The notes beneath the pieces were generated by a model. That model saw only the letters and a list, made by a program, of their open reading frames with translations. It was not told where the DNA came from and ran no database searches. This document shows, piece by piece, positions 1 through 12,967 of a DNA stretch of 64,000 nt (position 1 is the first letter of the stretch; every line of letters begins with the position of its first letter). This DNA is from Pseudomonas spelaei (GTDB taxonomy: Bacteria > Pseudomonadota > Gammaproteobacteria > Pseudomonadales > Pseudomonadaceae): positions 124,001 through 188,000 of the forward strand of contig NZ_WNNK01000006.1 in the NCBI RefSeq assembly GCF_009724245.1. Direction: 5' to 3'. A program made the position numbers and the translations under genes.

Positions 1-1
1 G

Positions 2-205
2 ATTGGCTGGCGCTGGCTGGAGCAGGCGATACGCGCCGAGGAAGGGCTGGCCAAGGGCAATGCTGCCGATGTCGCCTTCTATAAAGGCAAGCTGCAAGCC
101 GCCCGGTACTTCCTCACGTGGGAAATACCGGGCTGCCATCATGAACTGGCGATTCTTGAGGCACGGGACGATACGTGCCTGGGCATGCAGGATGAGTGGT
201 TCTAG
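2..205 (+). CDS. Acyl-CoA dehydrogenase, C-terminal end (partial)
   Basis: The frame is open from the left edge and gives the last 67 residues of a protein ending at TAG 203-205. The tail has the features of the C-terminal domain of large (about 590-600 aa) FAD acyl-CoA dehydrogenases: a KLQAARYFLTWEIPG helix followed by an acidic end (ARDDTCLGMQDEWF). The family oxidises acyl-CoA to enoyl-CoA in fatty-acid breakdown. The flavin and catalytic Glu regions lie outside the window. It converges on the zapA-like gene with no spacer at all, and no terminator hairpin is visible between them. Confidence 0.8.
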   Translation: MGWRWLEQAIRAEEGLAKGNAADVAFYKGKLQAARYFLTWEIPGCHHELAILEARDDTCLGMQDEWF

Positions 206-508
206 TCAGGGCTGACCGATTGCCTTGGAGATCACCTCGACCGTGGCGCTGACTTGCTCTTGGTAACGGTCGAGTTCCTGCTGGTGGCGCTGCTGCATTT
301 CGATCTGTTCGGCACACAGGTTCAGCGCCGCCAGTACCAGCAGTTTGTCACCGATCAATGTCGGGTACTTTTTCTTGGTGATGGCCAGGGACGCCTTCAG
401 CATGGTCACAGCGCTCATCAGCGTAGTGTCTTCCCCAACCGGTGCCTTGATCGAGTAATCCTCACCGAGAATCGAAACGACCTTTACCCCCTCGGTGCCT
501 TGACTCAT
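206..508 (-). CDS. ZapA-like cell division protein
   Basis: A 100-residue protein with the ZapA layout: a short beta-rich head (VVSILGEDYSIKAP), a helix containing YPTLIGDKLLVLAALNL, and a C-terminal coiled coil rich in Gln and Glu. ZapA proteins bundle FtsZ filaments at the division ring. Its ATG overlaps the stop of the upstream coiled-coil gene (ATGA), so the two are translationally coupled. The usual Pseudomonas zapA lies beside the 6S RNA gene and a 5-formyl-THF cyclo-ligase. Neither is here, so this is probably a second, paralogous copy. A division role is inferred from family only. Confidence 0.75.
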   Translation of the reverse strand: MSQGTEGVKVVSILGEDYSIKAPVGEDTTLMSAVTMLKASLAITKKKYPTLIGDKLLVLAALNLCAEQIEMQQRHQQELDRYQEQVSATVEVISKAIGQP

Positions 509-735
509 GCGCTGACAGGACCTGCGCTCACACGCTCAACCAACGCCTGAATACGCGCCGCGGTAGCGCCCTGTTTTTCTTCCTGTTCCATCAGGTTCAA
601 TTGCAGACTGTCGTTTTCATCCTTGGCGCGGGCCAGTTCTGCCTTGAGGGATTCGTTGGTGCCCAGCAGTTCCTGATTTTGCTGTACCAGATCGCTGACC
701 AGTTGTTCCAATTGGCTGAGGGATGCTTCTAACAT
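505..735 (-). CDS. Small coiled-coil protein, TIGR02449/ZapB-like
   Basis: A 76-residue protein that is almost wholly coiled coil: heptad-like Leu/Glu/Gln repeats run from residue 2 to about 65 (LSQLEQLVSDLVQQNQELLG). In Pseudomonas such proteins sit directly upstream of zapA and resemble ZapB, a partner of ZapA at the division ring. The ATG at 735 is preceded by a GAGA-type ribosome site. It overlaps zapA by 4 nt and heads the two-gene operon. There are no catalytic motifs. The assignment rests on size, coiled coil and neighbour. Confidence 0.7.
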   Translation of the reverse strand: MLEASLSQLEQLVSDLVQQNQELLGTNESLKAELARAKDENDSLQLNLMEQEEKQGATAARIQALVERVSAGPVSA

Positions 736-927
736 TTTGATTTCTCGGGCATTTTCAAAGGGCGGTGACGATAAAGAAAATTCACCTCGGATGCCAGGGT
801 TATCCTGGCGCGCGGCCTTGATTTTACAGGGCAGGCCGCACTTTAGAGCCTTAGTGACTGCTTTTAGCCCATCTGGTTCCTGACCCCACCCTGATTCGCG
901 TCAACTGCGACAAAAGAGCGCACCCCC

Positions 928-954
928 TCAAGACTTTAGTCCCATGACCGATAG
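928..954 (+). promoter_or_regulatory. Candidate FliA (sigma-28) promoter of the chemoreceptor gene
   Basis: TCAAGACT at 928-935, an 11-nt spacer, then ACCGATAG at 947-954. This follows the sigma-28 layout (TAAAGTTT, 11 nt, GCCGATAA), with six of eight matches in the -10 and the exact spacer length. Transcription would start near 961, about 50 nt before the chemoreceptor ATG at 1012. Chemoreceptor genes are commonly under FliA control, which fits. The -35 match is weaker. Confidence 0.6.
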
Positions 955-963
955 GTCATGGGA
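940..963. repeat. Perfect 10-bp inverted repeat over the FliA -10 element
   Basis: The left arm TCCCATGACC (940-949) and right arm GGTCATGGGA (954-963) are exact reverse complements separated by GATA. The axis falls in the -10 element of the candidate FliA promoter, so the palindrome could be an operator. Alternatively it could form a hairpin at the very 5' end of the mRNA. No U-run follows, so it is not a terminator for the plus strand. Confidence 0.7.
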
Positions 964-1011
964 CAACCCGTCTCAAAGCCGCACGGATCGCGCTTCTTCC
1001 AGGATGACAGC

Positions 1012-2637
1012 ATGTCTCTTCGTAATATGAATATCGCGCCACGGGCATTCCTCGGCTTCGCGCTGATTGGCGCCCTGATGTTGTTTCTCGGTGTGTTCGC
1101 CCTGAACCAGATGAGCAAGATCCGCGCGGCCACTGAAGACATCACCCTGAGCAGCGTGCCCAGCATCCGCGCCCTGGACGAGTTCACTCAACTGACCCTG
1201 CGTCTGCGGGTGTTGTCCTATCGCTTGCTGACCAACCGCGAGCCGGACGTACAGCAAAAGACCCTGGAGGCCTTTGATGTGCGCAATCAGCAGATCCGCA
1301 CCGCCCAGGGTATCTACGAAAAGCTGATCACCAGCAGTGAAGAGCGCAGCGCCTACGACGAGTACGTGCGGTTGCTGGGGCAATACCATCAGATTGAAGC
1401 GCGCATGAAGAGCCTGTCCCGGGCTAATCAAGTGGATGAGTTGCGGGTCATGCTGAACACCGAGCTGCTGAATAACTCCGAGCAGGTCAACACCGTTCTG
1501 AACCGCTTGCTGGATATCAACAACAAAGCGGCCATCGCCACCAACGAACAAGCGGCCAATCAATACGACACAGCGTTCAACCTGGTGGTCGTCCTGTTGG
1601 TATTCGCCACGGCGCTGACCCTGCTGTTCGCCTGGCTGCTGACCCGCAGCATTACCCAGCCGATTTCTCAGGCCCTGAGTGCGGCTGAGGAAATCGCCGA
1701 AGGCAACCTGACTCGCCCGATCAAGGTTGAGGGTGAGGACGAAGCCGGACGCCTGCTGTTGGCCATGGCGAAGATGCAGGAAAAGCTGCGGGATACCCTG
1801 CAACGCATTTCCGGCTCCGCCACCCAGTTGGCTTCGGCCGCTGAAGAGCTGAACGCCGTCACCGACGAAAGCGCCCGTGGCCTGACCCAGCAAAACAACG
1901 AAATCGAGCAAGCCGCCACCGCTGTCAACGAGATGACCAGCGCCGTCGAAGAAGTCGCCCGCAATGCCGTGAGCACTTCCGAAGCCTCGAAAAATGCCAC
2001 CGCCTCTGCCGGTGACGGCCGTGACCTGGTACAGGAAACCGTCGGCGCCATCGAGCGCATGAGCAGTGACGTGCAGGCAACGGCGACACTGATCGGCAAC
2101 CTGGCGGAAGAATCCCGAGACATCGGCAAAGTGCTGGACGTGATTCGCGGCCTGGCGGACCAGACCAACCTGCTGGCGCTGAACGCGGCCATTGAAGCGG
2201 CGCGTGCCGGCGAAGCCGGGCGTGGTTTTGCGGTAGTGGCCGATGAAGTGCGAGCCCTGGCCCATCGTACGCAGCAGTCCACCAGCGAGATCGAGCGGAT
2301 GATCGGCAGTATCCAGGCCGGTACCGAACACGCAGTGGATTCGATGCGCAACAGCACCGAGCGCGCAGAGTCGACGCTGAATATTGCCAAGGGCGCGGGG
2401 ATGTCGCTGGACACCATCAATACCGCGATTGTCGAGATCAACGAGCGCAATCTGGTGATCGCCAGTGCCGCCGAAGAGCAGGCGCAAGTGGCGCGGGAAG
2501 TGGATCGCAACCTGGTGAACATTCGCGACCTGTCGGTGCAATCGGCGACCGGTGCCAGCCAGACCAGTGCGGCCAGTAATGAGCTGTCGCGGTTGGCGGT
2601 GGACTTGAATGGGATGGTGGGGCGGTTCCGCCTCTAA
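1012..2637 (+). CDS. Methyl-accepting chemotaxis protein with 4-helix-bundle sensor
   Basis: 541 aa. ATG 1012 is chosen because AGGA lies about 8 nt upstream; the frame is open further 5' but through the promoter region. TM1 is about residues 12-32, followed by a helical periplasmic sensor of about 155 residues (4HB_MCP type, few Cys or aromatics), TM2 189-210, HAMP 211-263, then a long signalling coiled coil. The conserved hairpin tip that binds CheA/CheW lies near residues 378-417 ([20 protein letters not shown]). The C-terminus (MVGRFRL) has no CheR-tethering pentapeptide. The ligand cannot be told from sequence. It is monocistronic, followed by repeats. Confidence 0.93.
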   Translation: MSLRNMNIAPRAFLGFALIGALMLFLGVFALNQMSKIRAATEDITLSSVPSIRALDEFTQLTLRLRVLSYRLLTNREPDVQQKTLEAFDVRNQQIRTAQGIYEKLITSSEERSAYDEYVRLLGQYHQIEARMKSLSRANQVDELRVMLNTELLNNSEQVNTVLNRLLDINNKAAIATNEQAANQYDTAFNLVVVLLVFATALTLLFAWLLTRSITQPISQALSAAEEIAEGNLTRPIKVEGEDEAGRLLLAMAKMQEKLRDTLQRISGSATQLASAAEELNAVTDESARGLTQQNNEIEQAATAVNEMTSAVEEVARNAVSTSEASKNATASAGDGRDLVQETVGAIERMSSDVQATATLIGNLAEESRDIGKVLDVIRGLADQTNLLALNAAIEAARAGEAGRGFAVVADEVRALAHRTQQSTSEIERMIGSIQAGTEHAVDSMRNSTERAESTLNIAKGAGMSLDTINTAIVEINERNLVIASAAEEQAQVAREVDRNLVNIRDLSVQSATGASQTSAASNELSRLAVDLNGMVGRFRL

Positions 2638-2654
2638 CTGACACCGCATCACGT

Positions 2655-2812
2655 TGTAGCCGCTGCCGAGGCACGAGGCTGCGATGCGGGCCGCAGGACC
2701 GCCCTCGGGGCCGCTTCGTCGGAATGCCGCACCAAACCCATCGCAGCCTCGTACCTCGGCAGCGGCTTGCCTGTTCGCGAGCAAGTCGAATCGTCGCACC
2801 GCCGCTCCCACA
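2655..2812. repeat. Composite repeat: GTAGCCGCTG element joined to a REP half
   Basis: The stretch from 2656 (GTAGCCGCTGCCGAGG) to about 2767 (CCTCGGCAGCGGCT) is a long imperfect inverted repeat (family B here). It is directly followed at 2773-2812 by the reverse form of a REP arm (TTCGCGAGCAAGTCGAATCG ... GCTCCCACA). The same composite, in the opposite orientation, occurs at 57438-57587. It fills the gap between the chemoreceptor and nhaP2. No ORF of substance is present. Confidence 0.85.
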
Positions 2813-2935
2813 TTGGCTCTGCGCTCGCCCCGCAAAAGCTTTTTGACAGCGCAGCATTTCAACAGGTTAGAATCGCTGGCACGCAGACTGCATGGTCAGT
2901 TTGCGCCCGTCTTTCCTGCTCGTGGAGTACTGCCT

Positions 2936-4678
2936 TTGAATGCGACGACCATCAACAGCCTGTTCTTGATCGGCGCGTTGCTGGTAGGTGCGAGCATTCT
3001 GGTGAGTTCTCTTTCGTCCCGCCTGGGCATCCCGATTCTGGTGATCATCCTGGCCGTGGGCATGGCCGCCGGTGTCGATGGCGGCGGCATCATCTTCGAT
3101 AATTACCCGACCGCCTATCTCGTAGGCAACCTGGCACTGGCCGTGATCCTGCTCGATGGTGGCTTGCGAACACGGGTGGCGAGTTTTCGCGTGGCACTGT
3201 GGCCAGCCTTGTCGCTGGCAACCGTGGGGGTGTTGATCACCACCGGCCTCACGGGTATGGCCGCGGCCTGGCTGTTCGACCTCAACATTATCCAAGGCCT
3301 GCTGATCGGCGCCATCGTCGGCTCCACGGACGCCGCAGCGGTGTTCTCACTCCTGGGCGGCAAGGGCCTGAACGAACGGGTCAGCGCCAGCCTGGAAATC
3401 GAATCCGGCAGCAACGACCCGATGGCGGTGTTCCTCACCGTGACCCTGATCGACATGCTCGCCAGCGGCCAGACCGGCCTGCACTGGAGCCTGTTGGGCC
3501 ACTTGATCCGCGAGTTCGGCATCGGCGGCTTCATCGGCCTGGGCGGCGGCTGGTTGATGCTGCAAATGGTCAACCGCATCAATCTGGCCAACGGCCTGTA
3601 CCCGATCCTGGTGATTGCTGGCGGCCTGGTGGTGTTTGCCCTGACCAACGCCTTGCACGGCAGCGGCTTCCTCGCGGTGTACCTGTGCGGCCTGGTGATC
3701 GGCAACCGCCCTGTACGCAGCCGCCACGGCATCCTGCACATGCTCGACGGCATGGCGTGGCTGGCACAGATCGGCATGTTCCTGGTGCTGGGCCTGCTGG
3801 TCACGCCCCATGATTTGCTGCCTATCGCGCTGCCGGCCCTGGGCCTGGCGTTGTGGATGATTCTGTTCGCCCGGCCACTGTCGGTGATGGTTGGCCTGCT
3901 GCCCTTCAAGGCCTTCCACGGCCGGGAAAAAGCCTTTATCGCCTGGGTCGGCCTGCGCGGCGCGGTACCGATCATTCTTGCGGTATTCCCGCTGATGGCC
4001 GGCCTGCCCCACGCCCAGCTGTATTTCAACCTGGCGTTCTTTATCGTGCTGGTCTCATTGCTGGTCCAGGGCACCAGCCTGCCGTGGGTCGCCAAATTGC
4101 TGAAGGTGACGGTACCGCCGGAGCCCGCACCGATTTCCCGGGCGGCCCTGGAAGTGCATGTCACCAGCGAGTGGGAGCTGTTCGTCTACCGACTCGGCGC
4201 GGAGAAATGGTGCATCGGCGCGGCCCTTCGCGAGCTGAAAATGCCCGAAGGCACGCGCATCGCCGCGCTGTTTCGTGGCCAGCAACTGCTCCACCCGTCG
4301 GGTAGTACCGTGCTGGAGGTCGACGATTTGCTCTGCGTCATCGGCCATGAACACAACCTGCCAGCCCTCGGCAAGCTGTTCAGCCAGGCACCTCAACGGG
4401 GCCTCGACCTGCGCTTCTTCGGCGACTTCGTTCTCGAAGGCGACGCCCAGCTGGGCGCGGTTTCGGCGCTGTACGGGCTCAAGCTCGAGGGTATCGATCC
4501 GGACATGCCATTGAGCCGTTTCATCACCCAGAAAGTCGGTGGTGCACCGGTGGTGGGCGACCAGGTGGAGTGGAACAACACCATCTGGACCGTCGCAGTC
4601 ATGGACGGGAACAAGATTGGCAAAGTCGGCGTCAGATTCCCCGAAGGAAGTCGCCCGGGCCCCGGACTCTTCCTCTAA
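2936..4678 (+). CDS. nhaP2: K+/H+ antiporter NhaP2 (CvrA family)
   Basis: 580 aa with a TTG start: GGAG lies about 8 nt upstream of TTG 2936 and the protein then begins [16 protein letters not shown], as in Pseudomonas orthologues. Residues 1 to about 385 form a CPA1-type antiporter core of about 12 membrane helices, including the conserved [13 protein letters not shown] segment. A cytoplasmic part follows with a TrkA-C (RCK_C) domain (about 405-480) and a CorC/HlyC-like transporter domain at the end. The family exchanges cytoplasmic K+ for protons. The next gene is a large mechanosensitive channel, so both relate to ion and osmotic balance. The upstream frame runs through repeats and is not coding. 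Confidence 0.93.
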   Translation: MNATTINSLFLIGALLVGASILVSSLSSRLGIPILVIILAVGMAAGVDGGGIIFDNYPTAYLVGNLALAVILLDGGLRTRVASFRVALWPALSLATVGVLITTGLTGMAAAWLFDLNIIQGLLIGAIVGSTDAAAVFSLLGGKGLNERVSASLEIESGSNDPMAVFLTVTLIDMLASGQTGLHWSLLGHLIREFGIGGFIGLGGGWLMLQMVNRINLANGLYPILVIAGGLVVFALTNALHGSGFLAVYLCGLVIGNRPVRSRHGILHMLDGMAWLAQIGMFLVLGLLVTPHDLLPIALPALGLALWMILFARPLSVMVGLLPFKAFHGREKAFIAWVGLRGAVPIILAVFPLMAGLPHAQLYFNLAFFIVLVSLLVQGTSLPWVAKLLKVTVPPEPAPISRAALEVHVTSEWELFVYRLGAEKWCIGAALRELKMPEGTRIAALFRGQQLLHPSGSTVLEVDDLLCVIGHEHNLPALGKLFSQAPQRGLDLRFFGDFVLEGDAQLGAVSALYGLKLEGIDPDMPLSRFITQKVGGAPVVGDQVEWNNTIWTVAVMDGNKIGKVGVRFPEGSRPGPGLFL

Positions 4679-4748
4679 ACTGCGGGGCGATGACGCGCCA
4701 TTCGACGTCAGGCCGCCCCCTCTATTCCATCTTGCTCGACCGGTCTCT

Positions 4749-9600
<4,852 letters not shown>

Positions 9601-9606
9601 AGACGA

Positions 9607-9837
9607 TCAGGCACCATCGCCGGGCATGGGCCAGTGCTCAAGATCATAGGCTTCGATCCAATCACCGATGATGTCCACCAGACTCATCAGCGGGTTGGAC
9701 TCATCTTCTCCAATCAGGTCCAGTAACTCATCAAGAGCCTGGGCCAGAACATCATAATCACTCTCGGTTTTAGGTTTGCACAAAAGGGGCGAAACAAAAG
9801 GCCAATGCTTGATGGCTTGTTTGACGAGTTCGCTCAT
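9607..9837 (-). CDS. HigA-like antitoxin fragment lacking its HTH domain
   Basis: 76 aa. The ATG at 9837 has a good AGAGG site 7-8 nt upstream. The sequence (AIKHWPFVSPLL, then DYDVLAQALDELLDLIGEDESNPL and GDWIEAYDLEHWPMP) matches the N-terminal region of COG5499 HTH proteins, the HigA-type antitoxins. In that family a Cro/C1 helix-turn-helix of about 50-60 residues follows the EHWPMP region. Here the stop comes five residues later and selO ends 6 nt beyond. No toxin gene is adjacent. It looks like the remnant of a toxin-antitoxin gene that kept its translation signals, or a shortened protein. Identification is by remembered family pattern. Confidence 0.6.
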   Translation of the reverse strand: MSELVKQAIKHWPFVSPLLCKPKTESDYDVLAQALDELLDLIGEDESNPLMSLVDIIGDWIEAYDLEHWPMPGDGA

Positions 9838-9921
9838 GATTAATCCTCTTTCGGTTGTTCCTTGATAAATCGCGGCGCTGGCTCCAAATAGATCCCATTG
9901 CCCATTTAAGCGGAGCCCACC

Positions 9922-10356
9922 ATGTCCGATCCTCTGGTAATTCCCTGCCCCCACTGCAACGGTCTTAACCGCATCCCTGCCGAGCGCTTGGGCGATGCGC
10001 CTAAATGCGGGCGCTGCAAGCAGCCGGTATTGCTGAGCAAACCTTTTGAGCTGAAACAAGGCGACTACGCCAGCCAGATCAAAGGTGATCTGCCGCTGTT
10101 GGTCGATGTGTGGGCCGAGTGGTGCGGGCCGTGCAAGTCATTTGCACCGGTGTTTGAACAGGCGGCCGGGCAACTGACGGGAAAATGCCGATTGGCCAAG
10201 CTCGATAGCGAGGCCAACCAGCAACTTTCCGCGCAACTGGGTATTCGGTCGATTCCTAGCCTGATTCTGTTCAAGAATGGCCGGGAAGTCGCGCGCCAGA
10301 GCGGGGCGTTTCCGTTGCCGCAGTTGATGAGCTGGTTGCGTAGTCAGGGCGTTTGA
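9922..10356 (+). CDS. trxC: Thioredoxin 2 (TrxC)
   Basis: 144 aa. The N-terminal zinc-finger-like domain has two CxxC pairs (CPHCNG near residue 9 and CGRCKQP near 29), the mark of TrxC against TrxA. The thioredoxin domain carries the active site WCGPCK (about residues 67-72) and the cis-Pro loop RSIPSL. It reduces protein disulfides in the cytoplasm, with a role in oxidative stress. It is divergent from the antitoxin-like fragment. Its last 13 nt overlap, tail to tail, the end of the DUF6124-like gene. A GGAG ribosome site precedes the ATG. Confidence 0.96.
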   Translation: MSDPLVIPCPHCNGLNRIPAERLGDAPKCGRCKQPVLLSKPFELKQGDYASQIKGDLPLLVDVWAEWCGPCKSFAPVFEQAAGQLTGKCRLAKLDSEANQQLSAQLGIRSIPSLILFKNGREVARQSGAFPLPQLMSWLRSQGV

Positions 10357-10580
10357 ACCACAGGCGCTTCGCGGTCCATCATTTGGCCCACCAGCAATAC
10401 GCCCAGCTCGCTCAATTGATGAATAGCCAGAGCTACATCGCGGTGTTCACCAGCGAGGTCGTTAGAAAGATTGAGCAACAGGGTGCGGACCGAGGAGAAG
10501 GTTTCGTAACTGTTGAGGATCAGCGTTTCAGTAGGAAGGTTGGGGGTGGCGGTGAAAAGGCTGGGAGTAGTTTTAAACAT
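10344..10580 (-). CDS. DUF6124-like small protein
   Basis: 78 aa. The ATG at 10580 has GGAG about 9 nt upstream. It starts MFKTTPSL and contains YETFSSVRTLLLNLSNDL followed by HRDVALAIHQLSELGVLLVG, a helical pattern I associate with DUF6124, a family of unknown function common in Pseudomonas. Family members often have a longer N-terminal part, so this one may be short. No signal peptide, membrane segment or catalytic motif is seen. Its long upstream region (about 10631-10818) has several paired stems whose wobble pairs work only in this transcript, which suggests control by the leader RNA. The 3' end overlaps trxC by 13 nt. Confidence 0.6.
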   Translation of the reverse strand: MFKTTPSLFTATPNLPTETLILNSYETFSSVRTLLLNLSNDLAGEHRDVALAIHQLSELGVLLVGQMMDREAPVVQTP

Positions 10581-10630
10581 GAACGATGCTCCAGGATTGA
10601 GCCGCCATCACATCGCTACTAAACAAAGGG

Positions 10631-10818
10631 GTGGCAGCTGTACGCAGGTTAGTAGACCGGGGAACATCGCAAAGACCGGCGCACCCGAAGGTGCCCTACG
10701 CACAGCCGCCATCAAACACAGACGAGGCTCATGCACTTTACGACGCTCTGACGGGCTACTAAACCCGATCACTGAGATTTCAGTGACCGAAGAACCTTAG
10801 AGACGCCCATCCAGGCGC
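10631..10818 (-). ncRNA. Candidate structured leader RNA of the DUF6124-like gene
   Basis: Read on the minus strand. A long stem pairs 10712-10697 with 10646-10631: 15 of 16 positions pair, three of them G-U. The same positions are A-C mismatches on the plus strand, so the RNA is minus-strand. Inside lies a GCACC/GGTGC stem capped by a UUCG loop (10694-10681). Upstream hairpins are CGGG/CCCG with loop UUUAGUAG (10767-10752), TCACTGA/TCAGTGA (10786-10769) and GCGCC/GGCGU (10818-10803). The loop segment UUAGUAG (10762-10756) is complementary to CUACUAA (10655-10649), allowing a loop-loop contact. The start codon is about 50 nt further on. Function unknown. Confidence 0.6.
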
Positions 10819-10893
10819 ACAAGCCGGCGGATTCTGGCGTCACTGTAGGCAACGACGCAAGACAGCGATTTCCCTGTAGGAACAAAGACCCAA

Positions 10894-11107
10894 TGTGGGA
10901 GCGGGCTTGCCCGCGATGAGCATCGGTATCTACACAACTTCGAAGACTTGGCTTTCTGTAGCCGCTGCCGAGGCACGAGGCTGCGATGCGTGTCCGCAGG
11001 ACCGCCCTTGGGACTGCTACGCAGCCCATCGCAGCCTCATTCTTCGGCAGCGGCTACAACCGTGATCGCAGCGATGCGGCGACCCGACAAGCCAGCCCCC
11101 ACATTTG
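10894..11107. repeat. REP doublet interrupted by a GTAGCCGCTG element
   Basis: A REP arm (TGTGGGAGCGGGCTTGCC, 10894-10920) and a degenerate opposite arm (CAAGCCAGCCCCCACA, about 11086-11107) flank a complete family-B inverted repeat (10957-11058, GTAGCCGCTGCCGAGG to CCTCATTCTTCGGCAGCGGC). Together with the leader RNA candidate this accounts for most of the 546-nt gap 10581-11127. Between 10819 and 10893 I see only a possible promoter region for the DUF6124-like gene. Confidence 0.8.
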
Positions 11108-11127
11108 TTATGTGTTGCCCGTAGCGA

Positions 11128-11898
11128 TCACGCGTTTTCCAGCAGGTTATGCAACTCCACAAACTGCTGCGTCAGCTTATGCCGTGGGTCCAGGTGGATC
11201 AGCGGCATATTCGCCTGGTGCGACTCACGCATCCGTACCGAACTGCCCAGGTACACCGGCAACACCGGCAAACCTTCGGCGATCAACTCATCCAGCATCT
11301 GTTGCGGCAGGCTCGCCCGGGCCTGGAACTGGTTGACCACGATGCCTTCCACCTCAAGACCTTCGTTGTGGTCTTCCTTCAGCTCTTCGATTTCCGCCAG
11401 CAGGCCATACAGCGCCTGGCGCGAAAAACTGTCGCAATCGAAGGGGATCAATACACGATCAGCGGCAATCAGCGCAGAAACCGCATAAAAATTCAGCGCT
11501 GGCGGCGTATCCAGGTAAATCCGCTCGTAATCCTCGCTCAATTCATCCAGCAGCTTTCGCAGCTTGTTGATCTTGTGCTTGGCCTCAAGCTTGGGCTGCA
11601 AGTCCGCCAATTCCGCCGTGGCCGTGATCACATGCAGGTTATCGAACGGGGTTTCGTAGATATCCACCTGGTTTTTCTTCGAAAACGGCCCGGAAGACAG
11701 GGTTTGCTTGAAGAAATCGGCAATGCCCATCGGAATGTCATTACCCGTCAGCCCGGTGAGGTACTGGGTCGAGTTGGCCTGGGCATCGAGGTCCACCAAC
11801 AGGGTTCGATAGCCTTCACTGGCGCTGACCGCCGCTAGGTTGCAGGCAATGCTGGACTTGCCGACACCGCCTTTCTGATTGAACACCACGCGCCGCAT
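11128..11898 (-). CDS. ParA-family ATPase (orphan)
   Basis: 256 aa. The ATG at 11898 is chosen because GGAGG lies upstream and the protein then starts directly with the beta strand MRRVVFNQ and the deviant Walker A KGGVGKSS (residues 9-16). Walker A' ([15 protein letters not shown]) and the switch/Walker B region ([11 protein letters not shown]) are present. ParA/MinD-type ATPases position DNA or protein complexes on the nucleoid. There is no ParB, parS-like array or flagellar or chemotaxis partner next to it, so the cargo is unknown. It corresponds in position to PAO1 PA5028. The APE cluster starts divergently upstream. Confidence 0.9.
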   Translation of the reverse strand: MRRVVFNQKGGVGKSSIACNLAAVSASEGYRTLLVDLDAQANSTQYLTGLTGNDIPMGIADFFKQTLSSGPFSKKNQVDIYETPFDNLHVITATAELADLQPKLEAKHKINKLRKLLDELSEDYERIYLDTPPALNFYAVSALIAADRVLIPFDCDSFSRQALYGLLAEIEELKEDHNEGLEVEGIVVNQFQARASLPQQMLDELIAEGLPVLPVYLGSSVRMRESHQANMPLIHLDPRHKLTQQFVELHNLLENA

Positions 11899-12244
11899 GG
11901 AAAAACCTCCGTGTATCAATGAATGATCGAGTGTAGAGGGCAAAAGCGCCCGTTAGCTACCTTGTTCATCCATGTACTACAAAGGCACCCGTTTGATTCC
12001 GCGCAACAGCAGTGCGCGAACACGGTGCGAACCGGAAAAGACCGACAACTCAGGCCATCCCTCATAGATGACAATCGGCAATCAATTCCAGCACTTTGTA
12101 ATGACCTGTGAACAATTTTTTACCAAAATTTGCTAGAACCCAGTCGCACCGGGATAATGCGCCCCACTCGGCCATTGCTCCCTGTCCCGTTAATCCGGGC
12201 CAACCGCCGCACAAGGAAGCCCGCAGGGGCGGGAAATCTTCTCA
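11899..12244 (+). promoter_or_regulatory. 346-nt divergent region upstream of the aryl polyene operon
   Basis: No gene is seen in this stretch between parA and the first APE gene. It is more AT-rich around 12080-12135. A possible extended -10 element, TGCTAGAAC, lies at 12131-12139, but I find only a poor -35 at 17-18 nt. If real, the leader would be about 100 nt. The parA promoter should lie at the left end. No clear operator was recognised. Confidence 0.3.
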
Positions 12245-12967
12245 GTGATCAATTTCAACATCGCCCAATGGCGCGCCTGGGCCCCCGGGCTCGAAAGCGC
12301 GGACGACTGGCGCGCCTGGTGTCAGGCCCCGGTGTTGCTGGCCAGCAGCGAAGCCGCCCCCGATGTGTCATTCCTGCCTGCCATGCAACGCAGGCGCCTG
12401 AGTCGCCTGGCGCGGATGGCGTTCAGTGTCGGCTGGCCGCTGGCCGAAGGCCTGCAGCACCTGCCACTGGTGTTTATTTCCCGCCACGGCGAAACCCCAC
12501 GCACCCTGGAGATTCTCAGCGACCTGGCCAACGACCAGCCGCTGTCGCCCACACAGTTCAGCTTGTCGGTGCATAACGCGGTGATTGGCCTGTGGTCGAT
12601 CCTGCGCAATGAAACCAGTGAAATGACCGCCCTCGCCGCTGCGGGCGATGGCCTGGAGCACGGCATGCTGGAAGCCGCCGCCCTGCTCAACGAAGGCGCA
12701 CCCGCCGTATTGCTGGTGATCAGCGAAGAAAAGCCCCCTGAGGCTTACGCCAGCTGGATCGACGACGTGCCATTCCCCTACGCCCTTGGGCTGCTACTGA
12801 CACCGGGCGACGAATGGCAGCTGGAACTCACCGCCGCCACTGTCCAACCCTCCACCACAGCCCAGTGGCCCCATGCCCTGAACCTGCTGCGCACCCTGCT
12901 CAATGAGCAGAATGCCTGCCAACATGCCTGGAAGAACCGAGTATGGAACTGGCAACGCAAGCCCTGA
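12245..12967 (+). CDS. Beta-ketoacyl synthase chain-length factor (ApeC-like)
   Basis: 240 aa with a GTG start at 12245, beginning MINFNIAQWRAWAPG. It matches the half-length ketosynthase-like proteins of aryl polyene clusters (PF13723 type): FLPAMQRRRLSRLARMA, then FISRHGE and FSLSVHNAVIG. It lacks the Cys-His-His condensing triad of a full ketosynthase. Known APE systems pair such a factor with a true ketosynthase to set polyene length. The partner is probably the synthase at 25701-26879. First gene of the APE operon; its end overlaps the next start by 25 nt. The ribosome site is weak, so the start is the best choice rather than certain. Confidence 0.87.
   Translation: MINFNIAQWRAWAPGLESADDWRAWCQAPVLLASSEAAPDVSFLPAMQRRRLSRLARMAFSVGWPLAEGLQHLPLVFISRHGETPRTLEILSDLANDQPLSPTQFSLSVHNAVIGLWSILRNETSEMTALAAAGDGLEHGMLEAAALLNEGAPAVLLVISEEKPPEAYASWIDDVPFPYALGLLLTPGDEWQLELTAATVQPSTTAQWPHALNLLRTLLNEQNACQHAWKNRVWNWQRKP

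Noticed and set aside
206..900. 6S RNA gene beside zapA
   Set aside because: The zapA-like gene directly abuts the convergent acyl-CoA dehydrogenase gene, so there is no room for ssrS, and the upstream 736-927 region shows no long bulged stem.
973..2862. Long open frame antisense to the chemoreceptor gene
   Set aside because: The real gene on the plus strand has all domains of a chemoreceptor. The antisense frame is low-complexity (Gly, Arg, Gln, His-rich), as expected from third-base GC bias.
2684..2935. Upstream extension of nhaP2
   Set aside because: The frame stays open only by running through the composite repeat; a ribosome site and the family N-terminus point to TTG 2936.
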